From the NCBI RefSeq assembly GCF_029201565.1, contig NZ_CP104002.1, forward strand, positions 2,497,001-2,561,000: a stretch of DNA of 64,000 nucleotides, given 5' to 3'. Below are positions 54,208-63,399 of this stretch, piece by piece (the stretch's first letter is position 1; each line of letters begins with the position of its first letter). The notes beneath the pieces are model-generated. The model worked only from the letters and a program-made list of their open reading frames with translations. It did not search any database and was not told the origin of the DNA. The DNA is from Devosia sp. SD17-2. GTDB taxonomy: Bacteria > Pseudomonadota > Alphaproteobacteria > Rhizobiales > Devosiaceae. Position numbers and translations under genes: made by a program.

Positions 54208-55802
54208 TAGCATCTCCCCATATGTGTCTCACGGCCATCGATGATCGTCGCAATGATCCGTTGCAGCTTCCGAATTGACCCCCCCGGCCACGCGCTCCGA
54301 ACGAGGTCCATTTCGTCCTCGGCCAAGGGTTCGAACCAGCGGCGATCGATTCCTCGCTCTCTTGCGATGCGATCGACGATCTGACCCGCGAGCACACCTA
54401 GGTGCGCCCAGCTGGGCGTCGGCATCCGCAAGATACGCATCCGATCGCGCAACGGAGCTGGGATGCCCTCGACGGAATTGGCGGTCGCGAAATGAGAGAC
54501 GTGGCTCAGATCGCACTCGACTTCGAGTGCCGGGTCGCGGAACCGGCGTGCCTGGTCTAGCTCGAGCAACGGCAGCAAGGCGTCCAAGGCGGACCCGTTT
54601 GCCGAGCCAGTCACCGCCTTCTCGACCTCGTCCCAGATGATGCAACCGTTGGCACTTTTCGAGCGCTTGATCAGCTGCAAGGGCACGCTTTCGCGGGCCG
54701 TGGACCATTGAGCGGACGTGCCGCCCAAGGCCGCATCGGCCACACCGCCCAAGCTGAAAAGCTCGCAAGGCAAAGACAGTTCATCGCAGATCGCCCGAGC
54801 AAGCGAACTCTTGCCCGACCCCGGATCTCCGACCAGAAGCGTAGGCCGAAAACGAACGTCGTCGCGGACAACAAGGTCGCCTAAAATCGTGTCGATGACA
54901 TCAATCGCGTGCGGCCACTGAAGCATCAAATGCCGGCGTGCGGCCGCGATGTCGCCCTTCTGAACGAGAGGCAAAGGTTCGCCCGCCAGCTCCTTCCAGC
55001 CCCGGTAGATGTCTTTCCGATGGCTCGTTTGTCCATCGGGCAGCTCGGGCACCACGACGACAGCGGCGAGCTCGGCAGCACGGGTCTCTTCGATGGCTTC
55101 CGCCCAGTCTTCCTCGCCTGCCTCGTAGTGCTCGGCGGCCGCGGCGATCTCTTCAAAAGTCGAGATCGGGCCCTCTGCCGCCTTCTTATCTGCGGCGTCG
55201 ATCACGGCTTCTGCCGACCGCACTTGCTCATGCAGCAAATGATACAGCCCGATAGCTCTCACACCTGCAGCAAAGTATTGCGTCTTCGAGCCCGCAGAGC
55301 GGCTAAGCAGACCCGTAGCGACGCAGTGCAACCACAGGCCCTCAAGCCGAGATGCCCCGAACATGTCATGCTCTGCGATGTGCAGCGCAAGCGCATGACG
55401 CGCCTCGTCGATCTCTCGCTGATGGCCATCTTGGAGACAGGACTGGTACACGCGCATGCGGTGCTGGTCTTCGTGGCCCAACGCTTCCAGTTGCAGCCTG
55501 ACGGCTTCAAGGGCCATCCGCTGGCAGGTGTCGCGCAATACGCCAACGTTCTTGAGAAGGTCAGCAGGTGGCTTGGAGCTGACGAGTTTTCCGCCTTCAT
55601 CTCGGCGCCAGAATCCTAGAAGCGGAACGGCATCGCACCACGACTGAATATCGCGCTCGATAGAGTCGGCGAAAAAAGGGGCGCCTTCGAGCAAATCGTC
55701 GAGCTGCGGCAGCCGTCCTTCTTTGATGATGCGATGCAGAATCTGGCGCTCGCGGACGGCGAGAATGATGGCGGCCGAGGCCGTGGTTTCCTTTGATGTC
55801 AT
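54207..55802 (-). CDS. AAA+ ATPase related to Lon
   Basis: A 531-residue protein from the ATG at 55802 (MTSKETTASAAIILAVRER). The N-terminal 250 residues are helical and unrecognised. The AAA+ domain has Walker A LLVGDPGSGKSSLARAI near 329, Walker B GCIIWDEVEKA near 385, and a sensor region SHFATANSVEGIPAPLRDRM, close to Lon but without a protease domain. The end (WPGGSIRKLQRIIATIID) is sensor-2-like. It leads a leftward four-gene set with small phage-like proteins. Confidence 0.75.
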   Translation of the reverse strand: MTSKETTASAAIILAVRERQILHRIIKEGRLPQLDDLLEGAPFFADSIERDIQSWCDAVPLLGFWRRDEGGKLVSSKPPADLLKNVGVLRDTCQRMALEAVRLQLEALGHEDQHRMRVYQSCLQDGHQREIDEARHALALHIAEHDMFGASRLEGLWLHCVATGLLSRSAGSKTQYFAAGVRAIGLYHLLHEQVRSAEAVIDAADKKAAEGPISTFEEIAAAAEHYEAGEEDWAEAIEETRAAELAAVVVVPELPDGQTSHRKDIYRGWKELAGEPLPLVQKGDIAAARRHLMLQWPHAIDVIDTILGDLVVRDDVRFRPTLLVGDPGSGKSSLARAICDELSLPCELFSLGGVADAALGGTSAQWSTARESVPLQLIKRSKSANGCIIWDEVEKAVTGSANGSALDALLPLLELDQARRFRDPALEVECDLSHVSHFATANSVEGIPAPLRDRMRILRMPTPSWAHLGVLAGQIVDRIARERGIDRRWFEPLAEDEMDLVRSAWPGGSIRKLQRIIATIIDGRETHMGRC

Positions 55803-56065
55803 TGTGAAATTTGATGCGGGTCGGTTCCGACCCCTGCCCCGTGGCACTCCGGCATCTGCGCGGTTTGAGCCCGGGGTGCGCCGCCGAGCAATGCTCAGGC
55901 GTCACATGACGGCTCTATAGCCTGGTCAGGTGGCGGTGTCCGGGGGCCGACTGCATAAATCGTTAATGAAGATGTAAAGGCCGCACTTGTGCTTCGCGGA
56001 GCGGACCCTGATCTTCGCCATGACTACGGGCCGGACCGTCGCAACTGACGGACGAGAGGAACTAA

Positions 56066-56887
56066 ATGAATGGCAAAACCTACTACAACGAGTGGGATCA
56101 AAAGGCTGCCGCCGTCCTCCGCGCAAGGATCGCAGATGGATCTCTTCCAGACGGAGACGTCGACACTCGAAGCATCGAAGATGTCACTGCCGACGATCTG
56201 CAAGGATACGTCAGCTGTCACTTCTTCGCCGGCATCGGCGGCTGGCCCCTCGCCCTGCGACAAGCCGGTTGGCCCGACGACCGCCCTGTCTGGACGGGCT
56301 CATGCCCATGCCAGCCTTTCAGCCGCGCAGGCAAAGGCCTTGGGTTTGCTGACGAGCGGCATCTCTGGCCATCGTTCCATTGGCTCATCCAGCAGTGCCG
56401 ACCTCCAGTCATCTTTGGAGAGCAGGTTGCGGGAGCGGACGCAGATCCTTGGATCGACCTTATACAATTTGACCTGGAAGCCCTGGACTACGCCGTCGGG
56501 GCCGTGCCGTTCCCAGCTGCGGGCGTCGGCGCGCCGCACATCAGAGACAGATTGTACTGGGTGGCCGACACCGAAAGTGGGTCGGAGCGGTGGCCGCGGG
56601 AACCCCAAGCGAGCACATCAGTGTCGCATCGAGGACGTAGCACCGACGATCGCGCTTACTGGTCCAGCGACACTTGGATCCTATGCAGTGACGGAAAAAG
56701 ACGTCCGATTGAGCCCGGAATTCTCCCGATGGCTGATGGGCTACCCGGCGCAGTGGACAGCATCGCGGCCTATGGAAATGCAGTCGTCGTTCCCGCAGCC
56801 CGCGAGTTTATCGCAGCGTATCTCGACTATTACATGGCACGTGACCACCAGAGAGAACGCGCCAGAAATCAGGCCTTGTCATGTTGA
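56066..56887 (+). CDS. Phage-type DNA (cytosine-5) methyltransferase
   Basis: A 273-residue C5 methyltransferase. Motif I is HFFAGIGGWPLALRQAGW (about 52), motif IV TGSCPCQPFSRAGKG with the catalytic cysteine (about 82), motif VI VIFGEQVAG, motif VIII GAPHIRDRLYWVA, and motif X AYGNAVVVPAAREFI. The target-recognition part is short, as in phage enzymes. GAGAGGA precedes the ATG. A second frame in +1 phase, starting 4 nt downstream, covers the whole gene. Confidence 0.88.
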   Translation: MNGKTYYNEWDQKAAAVLRARIADGSLPDGDVDTRSIEDVTADDLQGYVSCHFFAGIGGWPLALRQAGWPDDRPVWTGSCPCQPFSRAGKGLGFADERHLWPSFHWLIQQCRPPVIFGEQVAGADADPWIDLIQFDLEALDYAVGAVPFPAAGVGAPHIRDRLYWVADTESGSERWPREPQASTSVSHRGRSTDDRAYWSSDTWILCSDGKRRPIEPGILPMADGLPGAVDSIAAYGNAVVVPAAREFIAAYLDYYMARDHQRERARNQALSC

Positions 56888-56912
56888 TCATGATGCCGCT
56901 ACGGAGAGCTGA
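56070..56912 (+). CDS. Overlapping long frame inside the methyltransferase gene
   Basis: This frame is +1 to the methyltransferase and stays open for 280 codons from its own ATG at 56070, behind the same ribosome site. The product has QMDLFQTETSTLEASKM, STLYNLTWKPWTTPSG, GWPTPKVGRSGG and VRLSPEFSRWLMGYPAQW. These motifs are familiar from small hypothetical proteins encoded with phage methyltransferases. A 280-codon open overlap is unlikely by chance, so dual coding is likely, but function and expression are unproven. Confidence 0.5.
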   Translation: MAKPTTTSGIKRLPPSSAQGSQMDLFQTETSTLEASKMSLPTICKDTSAVTSSPASAAGPSPCDKPVGPTTALSGRAHAHASLSAAQAKALGLLTSGISGHRSIGSSSSADLQSSLESRLRERTQILGSTLYNLTWKPWTTPSGPCRSQLRASARRTSETDCTGWPTPKVGRSGGRGNPKRAHQCRIEDVAPTIALTGPATLGSYAVTEKDVRLSPEFSRWLMGYPAQWTASRPMEMQSSFPQPASLSQRISTITWHVTTRENAPEIRPCHVDHDAATES

Positions 56913-58319
56913 TCGCGGGTCTTCTTGGCTGCCATCGCAAGCTTAAGGTCTGGCAGAGATTCCATCTCTACCCCTGCCATTTCGATGGCCCCGGAGACTG
57001 CTTCCGACCATGCGCGCATGATCGGCCACGTTTTATGGGTCCCGTTGTGCAGCGCATAGTGCGCACCCGTGACGTCTCGGGCGTCGGGGTTATGGTCAAG
57101 AATAGCTTGGGTGTCCGTTCGCAAAAGCCCCAGCATGGTCTCGCCGTGCGTTGCAAAAGCCCTTCGAACGTCGTGTGGGGAGGCATTGACGCCCGGCAAG
57201 TCACTCATCTTGTGCGTGAGCGTCGACGGATGGATGTGCGTCGTCTCCATGCCCTGCCTGCGAGCTCTGATCTGCGGAAACAGCCATGGCGAATTGCTGT
57301 CGACGTCTAGCATGCGCTGCACGATCGCCCATGCCGCCGGTGGCAGTGGAATCGTATGGGGCCGCGCCCTGCCCTTCCGCGACCTGCTCTTCATCGATCG
57401 AGGCGGGATATGCCACAGACCGCCGATCTCCTCGCTGATGTACTCGAAGTCCTGCCGCCGCGCCTCGCAGATCGTCCTTCTGCGCTGCACAGTCCAGCAG
57501 ACCAATTCGATGGCGGCGCCGAGCGTGTCATGCACCAAGCCTGACCGACCGAGGGCGATGATACGACCAACCTCCGACATCGGGGGCACGTACCCCGGAC
57601 TATAAGGGTCGTCACCGTCGACGTCGGTCTCGACGAGCGTTGGCTCCGGCGCCTTCAAGCCCTGCATGATGCCCGGCTGCACGCTGGAGCGGCTGATCTG
57701 GCCATCCTCCGCCAACCAGTTCCAGAACCGGCTGAGCACACGCTGGGTGTTTTTGGGCGTGCGTTTCGCGGCCAGACTTGTGGATCTCGCCAAGGATGCC
57801 CGCTAGGCGCTGGCGCGTGATCTGCGGCAATGGAATAGGATCGAGGTCGCGCAGGTCGTCGCCGGAAAGCTTCCAGCCGTAGTCTTTCCACGTATCATGC
57901 CTACGCGTCCGCTTGACCTCGTCGAGGAAAGCCTTGCGACCCTCCGCAAAGGTCCATGCGAAAACCTTGCGTGGAGCGTCCACGGGTGCTGCCATCGTGA
58001 CCGCCGCGGCCTTGCCCATTGCCGCACGGAGCTTGTCGACCCACGCTTCATCGGGGATGCCCATCCGATCGCGCAGGATCTGCTGGGCGCGATCGACGAT
58101 CGACCGGGCTTCGGCAACCGTCCAGAGGTCCACGTCTCCCAAGGCCAGACGCTTGTCGCGCCCGTTGATCTGATACCGCAGGCTCCACTGAACGCCGGTA
58201 GCGGAGACCCTCAGCGACAGCCCCCGGCTCTTGGCGTCGACGATGTCGTGTCGTCGACATCCGGGGCCAGCCTCCGACTTGGCCTTGGTAATGACGGCTT
58301 GAGTGATGACGACGGGCAT
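56888..58319 (-). pseudogene. Tyrosine recombinase (integrase), split by frameshift
   Basis: The 5' frame starts at 58319 (MPVVITQAVITKAKSEAG) and includes the arm-binding region (RGLSLRVSATGVQWSLRYQING). It loses phase near 57770. The 3' frame, to 56888, holds the catalytic domain: AIELVCWTVQRRRTICEAR (first Arg), SPHDVRRAFATH (His-x-x-Arg) and GAHYALHNGTHKTW with the tyrosine. The joined product would be about 450-475 residues, normal for the family. Lying next to attR, it is the integrase of this island. Confidence 0.8.
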
Positions 58320-58320
58320 A

Positions 58321-58371
58321 CTGGGGCGACCTTTCGATCCGCAGGCCGCACTGGGGCGACACTGGGGCGAC
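58321..58371 (+). repeat. Right cluster of decamer CTGGGGCGAC (candidate integrase arm sites)
   Basis: Three exact copies at 58321-58330, 58351-58360 and 58362-58371, immediately upstream of the integrase start and about 130 bp from attR. They share sequence and orientation with the cluster at 16591-16627. Confidence 0.7.
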
Positions 58372-58500
58372 CACCAACAAATCAGCCCAGCCCCCTGTTT
58401 TCAAGGGGCCGACCGCTATAGCGTTAAAATCAAGGGAAGTCTGTCAGGCTACACTTCACTTTGGAGTTGCTCTGAGCACTGGAATTCGCATAAACACGGA

Positions 58501-58546
58501 ATTCCTAATCCTGGGGTCGTGGGTTCGAATCGCGCCGGAATCACCA
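58501..58546 (+). repeat. attR core (partial tRNA-Arg duplicate)
   Basis: The first 31 bp match 16505-16535 exactly, and the next 15 match with three differences, including CGCGCC for CCCGCC and AATCACC for GACCACC. The changes mean this copy would not make a good tRNA acceptor end. It marks the right boundary of the island. Confidence 0.85.
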
Positions 58547-58695
58547 GCTAACTTCTTGATATTGTTAACTACCACCTGTGGTCTGATTGGCACGACAGGC
58601 GGTTGGGACGAGACACTCTTCATCAAGAGACGGTTTGCCGTCCCCCTTGCTTGCGCACCCTTGCCTGAGTTCTGGTTTCGTTCCGTTTCTGCGGC

Positions 58696-58916
58696 ATGAC
58701 CAACTCGCCGCCCAGTTCCGAATTCTCCTGCCCGCGGCTGGGTCAGGCTGCGGACAAGGGCTTGCTGTTGGTCGCTCGGTGCAATCTCTGCCGCCGTTCC
58801 CGGGCATAACCTCGCCGGCGACCTCCTCCAAATCTATCACCGCGACACGTTCCTTGCCCACCTGTTCGACGGCAGGTGCCCGCGCTGCGGCGGTCGGCCA
58901 GCGCCTGCCTCATAGG
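58696..58916 (+). pseudogene. Broken zinc-ribbon gene outside the right attachment site
   Basis: The frame MTNSPPSSEFSCPRLGQAAD is closely related to the intact gene at 17907 and has the first knuckle CNLCRR. An extra A creates a stop codon at 58807-58809. In the shifted frame the rest continues as GDLLQIYHRDTFLAHLF to GRCPRCGG. It is a related but clearly diverged copy, not a recent duplication. Confidence 0.75.
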
Positions 58917-59058
58917 ATGTTCACATGAACCAATGCACTGCAAGGCAAAGGCTCTGCATGCGCACGGTGCCGTCAAACCCTTCTGTCATAACACTGTTAT
59001 TCTCCTAAATTACCAGAACGACGGGCCACCAAGGAGCGGTCCAAAACGGACACGACCG

Positions 59059-59074
59059 ATGTTCATATGAACAT
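59059..59074. promoter_or_regulatory. Palindromic operator upstream of ugpB (GlpR-like)
   Basis: ATGTTCATATGAACAT is a perfect 16-bp palindrome, 87 bp before the ugpB start. It resembles DeoR/GlpR-type operators of glycerol-3-phosphate genes (TGTTC and GAACA half sites). The regulator gene is not in the window. Confidence 0.55.
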
Positions 59075-59160
59075 TCTGGTTTGCAAAGGAAGATTCCATG
59101 TTGTCATATGGCATCAAGCCTGGGGCGAGGAGGTCCCGGCTGAATACTAAGGGAGAGAGC

Positions 59161-60486
59161 ATGTTTAAGAAGATTATGCTGCTGTCTGCGGGTATGGCTG
59201 CCGTGCTTGCTGCAAGCCCGGCGTCGGCTCAGACCGAAATCAGCTGGTGGCACGCGCTCGACGCAGAACTTGGCAAGAAGCTGGAATCCATCGCCCAGGG
59301 GTTCAATGACAGCCAGTCAAACTACAAGGTCGTCACGACCTATAAGGGAAGCTATCCGGAAACCCTGACCGCTGCGATCGCAGCTTTCCGCGCCAATGAG
59401 CAGCCCGCCATCGTGCAGGTCTTCGAAGTTGGTACCGGCACGATGATGGCAGCCAAGGGCGCCGTGAAGCCGGTTTACGAACTGATGACCGAAAACGGCC
59501 AGCCTTGGGATCCAAGTGGCTTCCTCGGCCCGGTTGTGGGCTATTATTCTGACACCGATGGCAACATCCTCTCGCTGCCGTTCAACTCGTCCACCCCCAT
59601 CATGTACTACAACAAGGACGCCTTTGCAGAAGCCGGCCTTGATCCCGAAACCCCGCCAAAAACCTGGGCGGAGCTCGAAACCGCGATGCAGACCATCGTG
59701 GACAGCGGCGCAGCCAAGTGCGGCCTGAGCTCAGCTTGGATCACCTGGATCCAGACCGAAAACCTCTCGGCCATTCATGACCAGCCGTTCGGCACGCTGG
59801 AAAACGGTTTTGGCGGCCTCGGCACCGAGTTCACCTTCAACGGCCCGGTACAGGTCAAACACTGGGAAAACCTCAAGAAGTGGTCCGATTCCGGTCTCTA
59901 CCAGTATGGTGGCCCGGTGGGTGGCCCAGACGCGCCGCCCAAGTTCTATTCGGGTGAATGCGCCGTCTACATGAACTCCTCGGGATCGCGCGCAGGCGTC
60001 ATTGCCAACTCGAAGGACTTCGAAGTCGGCTTCGCGCCCCTGCCCTATTATGACGACGTCACCACGGACCCCAAGAACTCGATCATCGGCGGCGCCACCC
60101 TTTGGGTGCTGAACGGCAAGAGCGATGACGTCTACAAGGGCGTCGCCGAGTTCTTCACCTATCTCAGCCAGCCGGAAGTCCAGGCTGATTGGCACCAGTT
60201 CACTGGCTACCTGCCGATCACCAATGCGGCTTATGAACTGGGCCAGGAACAGGGCTATTACGAAGCCAATCCGGGTTCCTCCGTGGCCATCGAGCAGATC
60301 ACCCGCGGCACCCCCACGGCCAACTCCAAGGGCGTTCGCTTTGGCAATCTGAGCCAGATTCGTACGTTGGTCGACGAGGAGTTCGAGGCCATGCTCGCAG
60401 GTCAAAAGACCGCACAGGAAGCGCTGGATTCCGCAGTTGCCCGCGGCAACGAGGTCCTGCGCGAGTTTGAAGCGACCAACCAGTAA
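59161..60486 (+). CDS. ugpB: sn-Glycerol-3-phosphate ABC transporter, periplasmic binding protein
   Basis: A 441-residue solute-binding protein from the ATG at 59161, preceded by GGGAGAGAG. A signal peptide ends at ASPASAQ (about 24). Mature features fit UgpB: ISWWHALDAELGKKLE, YKGSYPETLTAAIAAFRANE, and CAVYMNSSGSRAGV. It delivers glycerol-3-phosphate or its diesters to UgpAE. It leads the operon, and a terminator-like hairpin after it probably lowers downstream expression. Confidence 0.94.
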   Translation: MFKKIMLLSAGMAAVLAASPASAQTEISWWHALDAELGKKLESIAQGFNDSQSNYKVVTTYKGSYPETLTAAIAAFRANEQPAIVQVFEVGTGTMMAAKGAVKPVYELMTENGQPWDPSGFLGPVVGYYSDTDGNILSLPFNSSTPIMYYNKDAFAEAGLDPETPPKTWAELETAMQTIVDSGAAKCGLSSAWITWIQTENLSAIHDQPFGTLENGFGGLGTEFTFNGPVQVKHWENLKKWSDSGLYQYGGPVGGPDAPPKFYSGECAVYMNSSGSRAGVIANSKDFEVGFAPLPYYDDVTTDPKNSIIGGATLWVLNGKSDDVYKGVAEFFTYLSQPEVQADWHQFTGYLPITNAAYELGQEQGYYEANPGSSVAIEQITRGTPTANSKGVRFGNLSQIRTLVDEEFEAMLAGQKTAQEALDSAVARGNEVLREFEATNQ

Positions 60487-60497
60487 TTTGGTTATCG

Positions 60498-60525
60498 GGG
60501 GCCAGAGCCAATCTGGCCCCTTTTT
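60498..60525 (+). terminator. Intra-operon terminator or processing hairpin after ugpB
   Basis: GGGGCCAGA at 60498 pairs with TCTGGCCCC at 60512, followed by five T. Such hairpins after binding-protein genes keep their mRNA in excess over the permease genes. Confidence 0.75.
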
Positions 60526-60588
60526 CAGCTCGAATGATGGGCAGCGCCGTCGCGCCCTGTCCGTCACGCGGCGCCCGTGCGAGGACCC

Positions 60589-61473
60589 ATGCAGAGCAAA
60601 CGCACCATATTTCCAAACAAGCTGCTGCCTTACCTTTTGCTGGCCCCCCAGCTGGTTGTCACGCTGATTTTCTTCATCTGGCCGGCCATTCAGGCGCTGA
60701 AATCCTCGTTTGAGCGCGAGGATCCCTTTGGCTTTCGGACGACGTTCATCTGGTTCGATAATTATCGACGCATCTTCGCCGATCCCAATTACATCGGCTC
60801 TCTCGGCCGCACAGCCATCTTCGCCATCTCGGTGACGCTGCTGTCCATGGCCGTTTCTTTGCTGCTGGCCGTGGCGGTCAATCGCCTGCTGCGCTCGGGG
60901 AAGATCTATACGACATTGCTGGTCTGGCCCTATGCGGTCGCGCCGGTGGTGGTCGGCATTCTCTGGTGGTTCATCTTCAATCCATCCATTGGCATCGCGC
61001 CCTATATCCTGCGCGGCATGGGGATCAACTGGAACCACCGCATCGACGGCAATCAGGCCATGACCCTCATCGTCATCGCTGCTGCCTGGAAGCAGATTTC
61101 CTACAATTTCCTGTTCTTTGTCGCGGGGCTGCAATCGGTGCCGCAATCGCTCAACGAAGCCGCTGCCATCGATGGCGCGGGCCCGTTCAAGCGGTTCTGG
61201 ACCATCGTCTTCCCGCTGATCTCCCCGACGACGTTCTTCCTGCTGATCATCAACATCAACTACGCCATGTTCGACACATTCGGCCTGGTTGACGCGACGA
61301 CCATGGGCGGCCCGGCCCAGGCAACGAACATCCTTGTCTACAAGGTTTATACCGACGGCGTGCTGAACCTGAACATCGGCTCCTCCGCCGCCCAATCCGT
61401 CATCCTCATGCTGATCGTCATCGCGCTTACCGTCGTGCAGTTCCGCTTCGTGGAACGCCGGGTCCAGTATTAA
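60589..61473 (+). CDS. ugpA: Glycerol-3-phosphate ABC transporter permease UgpA
   Basis: A 294-residue permease from the ATG at 60589 ([18 protein letters not shown]), preceded by GAGGA; a GTG four codons upstream is less likely. Six membrane helices are predicted from the hydrophobic pattern. The ATPase-contact EAA loop reads [23 protein letters not shown]. It forms the channel with UgpE. Confidence 0.94.
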   Translation: MQSKRTIFPNKLLPYLLLAPQLVVTLIFFIWPAIQALKSSFEREDPFGFRTTFIWFDNYRRIFADPNYIGSLGRTAIFAISVTLLSMAVSLLLAVAVNRLLRSGKIYTTLLVWPYAVAPVVVGILWWFIFNPSIGIAPYILRGMGINWNHRIDGNQAMTLIVIAAAWKQISYNFLFFVAGLQSVPQSLNEAAAIDGAGPFKRFWTIVFPLISPTTFFLLIININYAMFDTFGLVDATTMGGPAQATNILVYKVYTDGVLNLNIGSSAAQSVILMLIVIALTVVQFRFVERRVQY

Positions 61474-61480
61474 GGGGCTG

Positions 61481-62335
61481 ATGCAAATGGTTGAAAACAG
61501 ACCCTTCCTGACGTTCCTCACCCATCTGGTGCTCATCGCCGGCGTCGTTATCGTGGTGTTCCCGGTCTATCTGGCTTTCATCGCCTCGACACACGGCCCG
61601 GGCAATTTTGTCAGCGGTCTCGTACCGCTCCTGCCCGGCCCCCACCTGATCGAGAACTACTCGACGATCTGGAACGAGGGCCTTTCCAGCTCCGGCGCGC
61701 CGCCGATCTGGGTGATGATGCTCAACTCGCTGGTTATGGCCATCGCCATCGCCGTGGGCAAGATCGTCATCTCGCTGCTCTCGGCCTATGCGATCGTCTA
61801 CTTCAAGTTCCCGCTGCGCCTTCTCGCGTTCTGGATCATCTTCATCACGCTGATGCTCCCGGTCGAGGTGCGCATCATCCCGACGTTCAAGGTCGTGGCG
61901 GATCTGGGCATGCTGAACTCCTATCAGGGCCTCATCCTGCCGCTGATCGCCTCGGCAACCGCCACCTTCCTCTTCCGTCAGTTCTTCCTCACCGTTCCGG
62001 ATGAGCTGATGGAAGCCGCACGCGTCGATGGCGCCGGCCCGATGAAGTTTTTCCGCGACATCCTCCTACCGCTGAGCCGGACGAATATCGCCGCGCTCTT
62101 CGTCATCCTCTTCATCTATGGCTGGGTGCAGTACATGTGGCCGCTGCTCGTCACCAATGACAGCCGCTACTACACCGTGGTGATGGGCATTAAACGCCTC
62201 GCCGCCAGCGCCGATACCGAGCCGCTCTGGCACCTCGTCATGGCCGCCGTGATCCTGGCCATGCTGCCCCCCGTCCTTGTCGTCATCTTCATGCAGCGCC
62301 TGTTCGTCAAAGGCCTGGTCGAAACGGAGAAATAA
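61481..62335 (+). CDS. ugpE: Glycerol-3-phosphate ABC transporter permease UgpE
   Basis: A 284-residue permease beginning 7 bp after ugpA. The EAA loop is ELMEAARVDGAGPMKFFRDIL, and the segment YGWVQYMWPLLVTND is characteristic of UgpE. About six membrane helices are visible. It pairs with UgpA. Confidence 0.94.
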   Translation: MQMVENRPFLTFLTHLVLIAGVVIVVFPVYLAFIASTHGPGNFVSGLVPLLPGPHLIENYSTIWNEGLSSSGAPPIWVMMLNSLVMAIAIAVGKIVISLLSAYAIVYFKFPLRLLAFWIIFITLMLPVEVRIIPTFKVVADLGMLNSYQGLILPLIASATATFLFRQFFLTVPDELMEAARVDGAGPMKFFRDILLPLSRTNIAALFVILFIYGWVQYMWPLLVTNDSRYYTVVMGIKRLAASADTEPLWHLVMAAVILAMLPPVLVVIFMQRLFVKGLVETEK

Positions 62336-62338
62336 GCC

Positions 62339-63376
62339 ATGGCCACCATTAATCTGGTCGACCTCAAGAAGGACTACGGCAATATCCCCGCCGTCAAAGG
62401 CGTCAATCTATCCGTAGCCGATGGCGAACTGATCGTGCTGGTCGGCCCGTCCGGATGCGGCAAGTCCACCCTGCTCCGCATGGTTGCCGGCCTCGAAACC
62501 GTCACCTCCGGCCGCATCGAGATCGGCGGCCGCGACGTGGTCAAGGCGGAACCAGCCGAGCGCGACATCGCCATGGTGTTCCAGAACTATGCGCTCTACC
62601 CGCATATGACCGTTCGCGGAAACCTCGAATACGGCCTCAAGAACCGCGGCACCCCACGCGAAGAGATTGACCGGCGCGTCAAGGAAGCCGCCGACATTCT
62701 CGAGATCGGGCCCATGCTCGATCGAAAGCCGCGCCAGCTCTCCGGGGGTCAGCGCCAGCGCGTCGCCATGGGCCGCGCCATCGTGCGCGAACCAGCCGCC
62801 TTCCTCTTCGATGAGCCGCTGTCCAACCTCGACGCCAAGCTGCGCGTGCAGATGCGCGTCGAAATCCGCAAACTTCAGCGCCGCCTCAAGACCACGAGCC
62901 TCTATGTCACCCATGACCAGCTCGAGGCCATGACGCTGGCCGATCGGCTGGTCGTCATGAATGGCGGTCTCGTTGAGCAGATCGGCACGCCTACGGAGGT
63001 CTATGACCGCCCGGAGACGCTCTTCGTCGCCGGCTTCATCGGTTCCCCGCCGATGAACCTCATCCCCGTGGCGTCCCTCGAACAGCTGGGCCCGCTGCCC
63101 TCTGGGACCGACATTGTCGGCATTCGTCCCGATTCCTTCGTCCTGGAAGCGCCAGCCACCGCCCACGTGGCGATCAAAACCGCCGTCGAATTAATCGAAC
63201 CGGTCGGTGGCGAGAGCCATGTTCACGTCAGTCTGCTCAATACCGGCCAATCGATCGTACTTTCCATACCCGGAAGGCCGGAAATCATTGAGGGCTCAGA
63301 AATAATTGTCTATGCACCTGTTTCTGACCTGCATCCCTTCAGCTCCCAAACCAGTCGCCGAACTGATATCGCGTGA
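62339..63376 (+). CDS. ugpC: Glycerol-3-phosphate ABC transporter ATPase UgpC
   Basis: A 345-residue ATPase of the MalK/UgpC type, starting 3 bp after ugpE. Walker A is [15 protein letters not shown], the signature [14 protein letters not shown], and Walker [16 protein letters not shown]. The C-terminal regulatory TOBE domain follows ([24 protein letters not shown]). It energises uptake through UgpAE. Confidence 0.95.
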   Translation: MATINLVDLKKDYGNIPAVKGVNLSVADGELIVLVGPSGCGKSTLLRMVAGLETVTSGRIEIGGRDVVKAEPAERDIAMVFQNYALYPHMTVRGNLEYGLKNRGTPREEIDRRVKEAADILEIGPMLDRKPRQLSGGQRQRVAMGRAIVREPAAFLFDEPLSNLDAKLRVQMRVEIRKLQRRLKTTSLYVTHDQLEAMTLADRLVVMNGGLVEQIGTPTEVYDRPETLFVAGFIGSPPMNLIPVASLEQLGPLPSGTDIVGIRPDSFVLEAPATAHVAIKTAVELIEPVGGESHVHVSLLNTGQSIVLSIPGRPEIIEGSEIIVYAPVSDLHPFSSQTSRRTDIA

Positions 63377-63399
63377 GCGGACTGCAAGAAGATTTGACC

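Noticed and set aside
58501-58546. A second tRNA gene at the right end
   Set aside because: Only the 3' part is present and the acceptor end has changed; no 5' half or D-arm precedes it.
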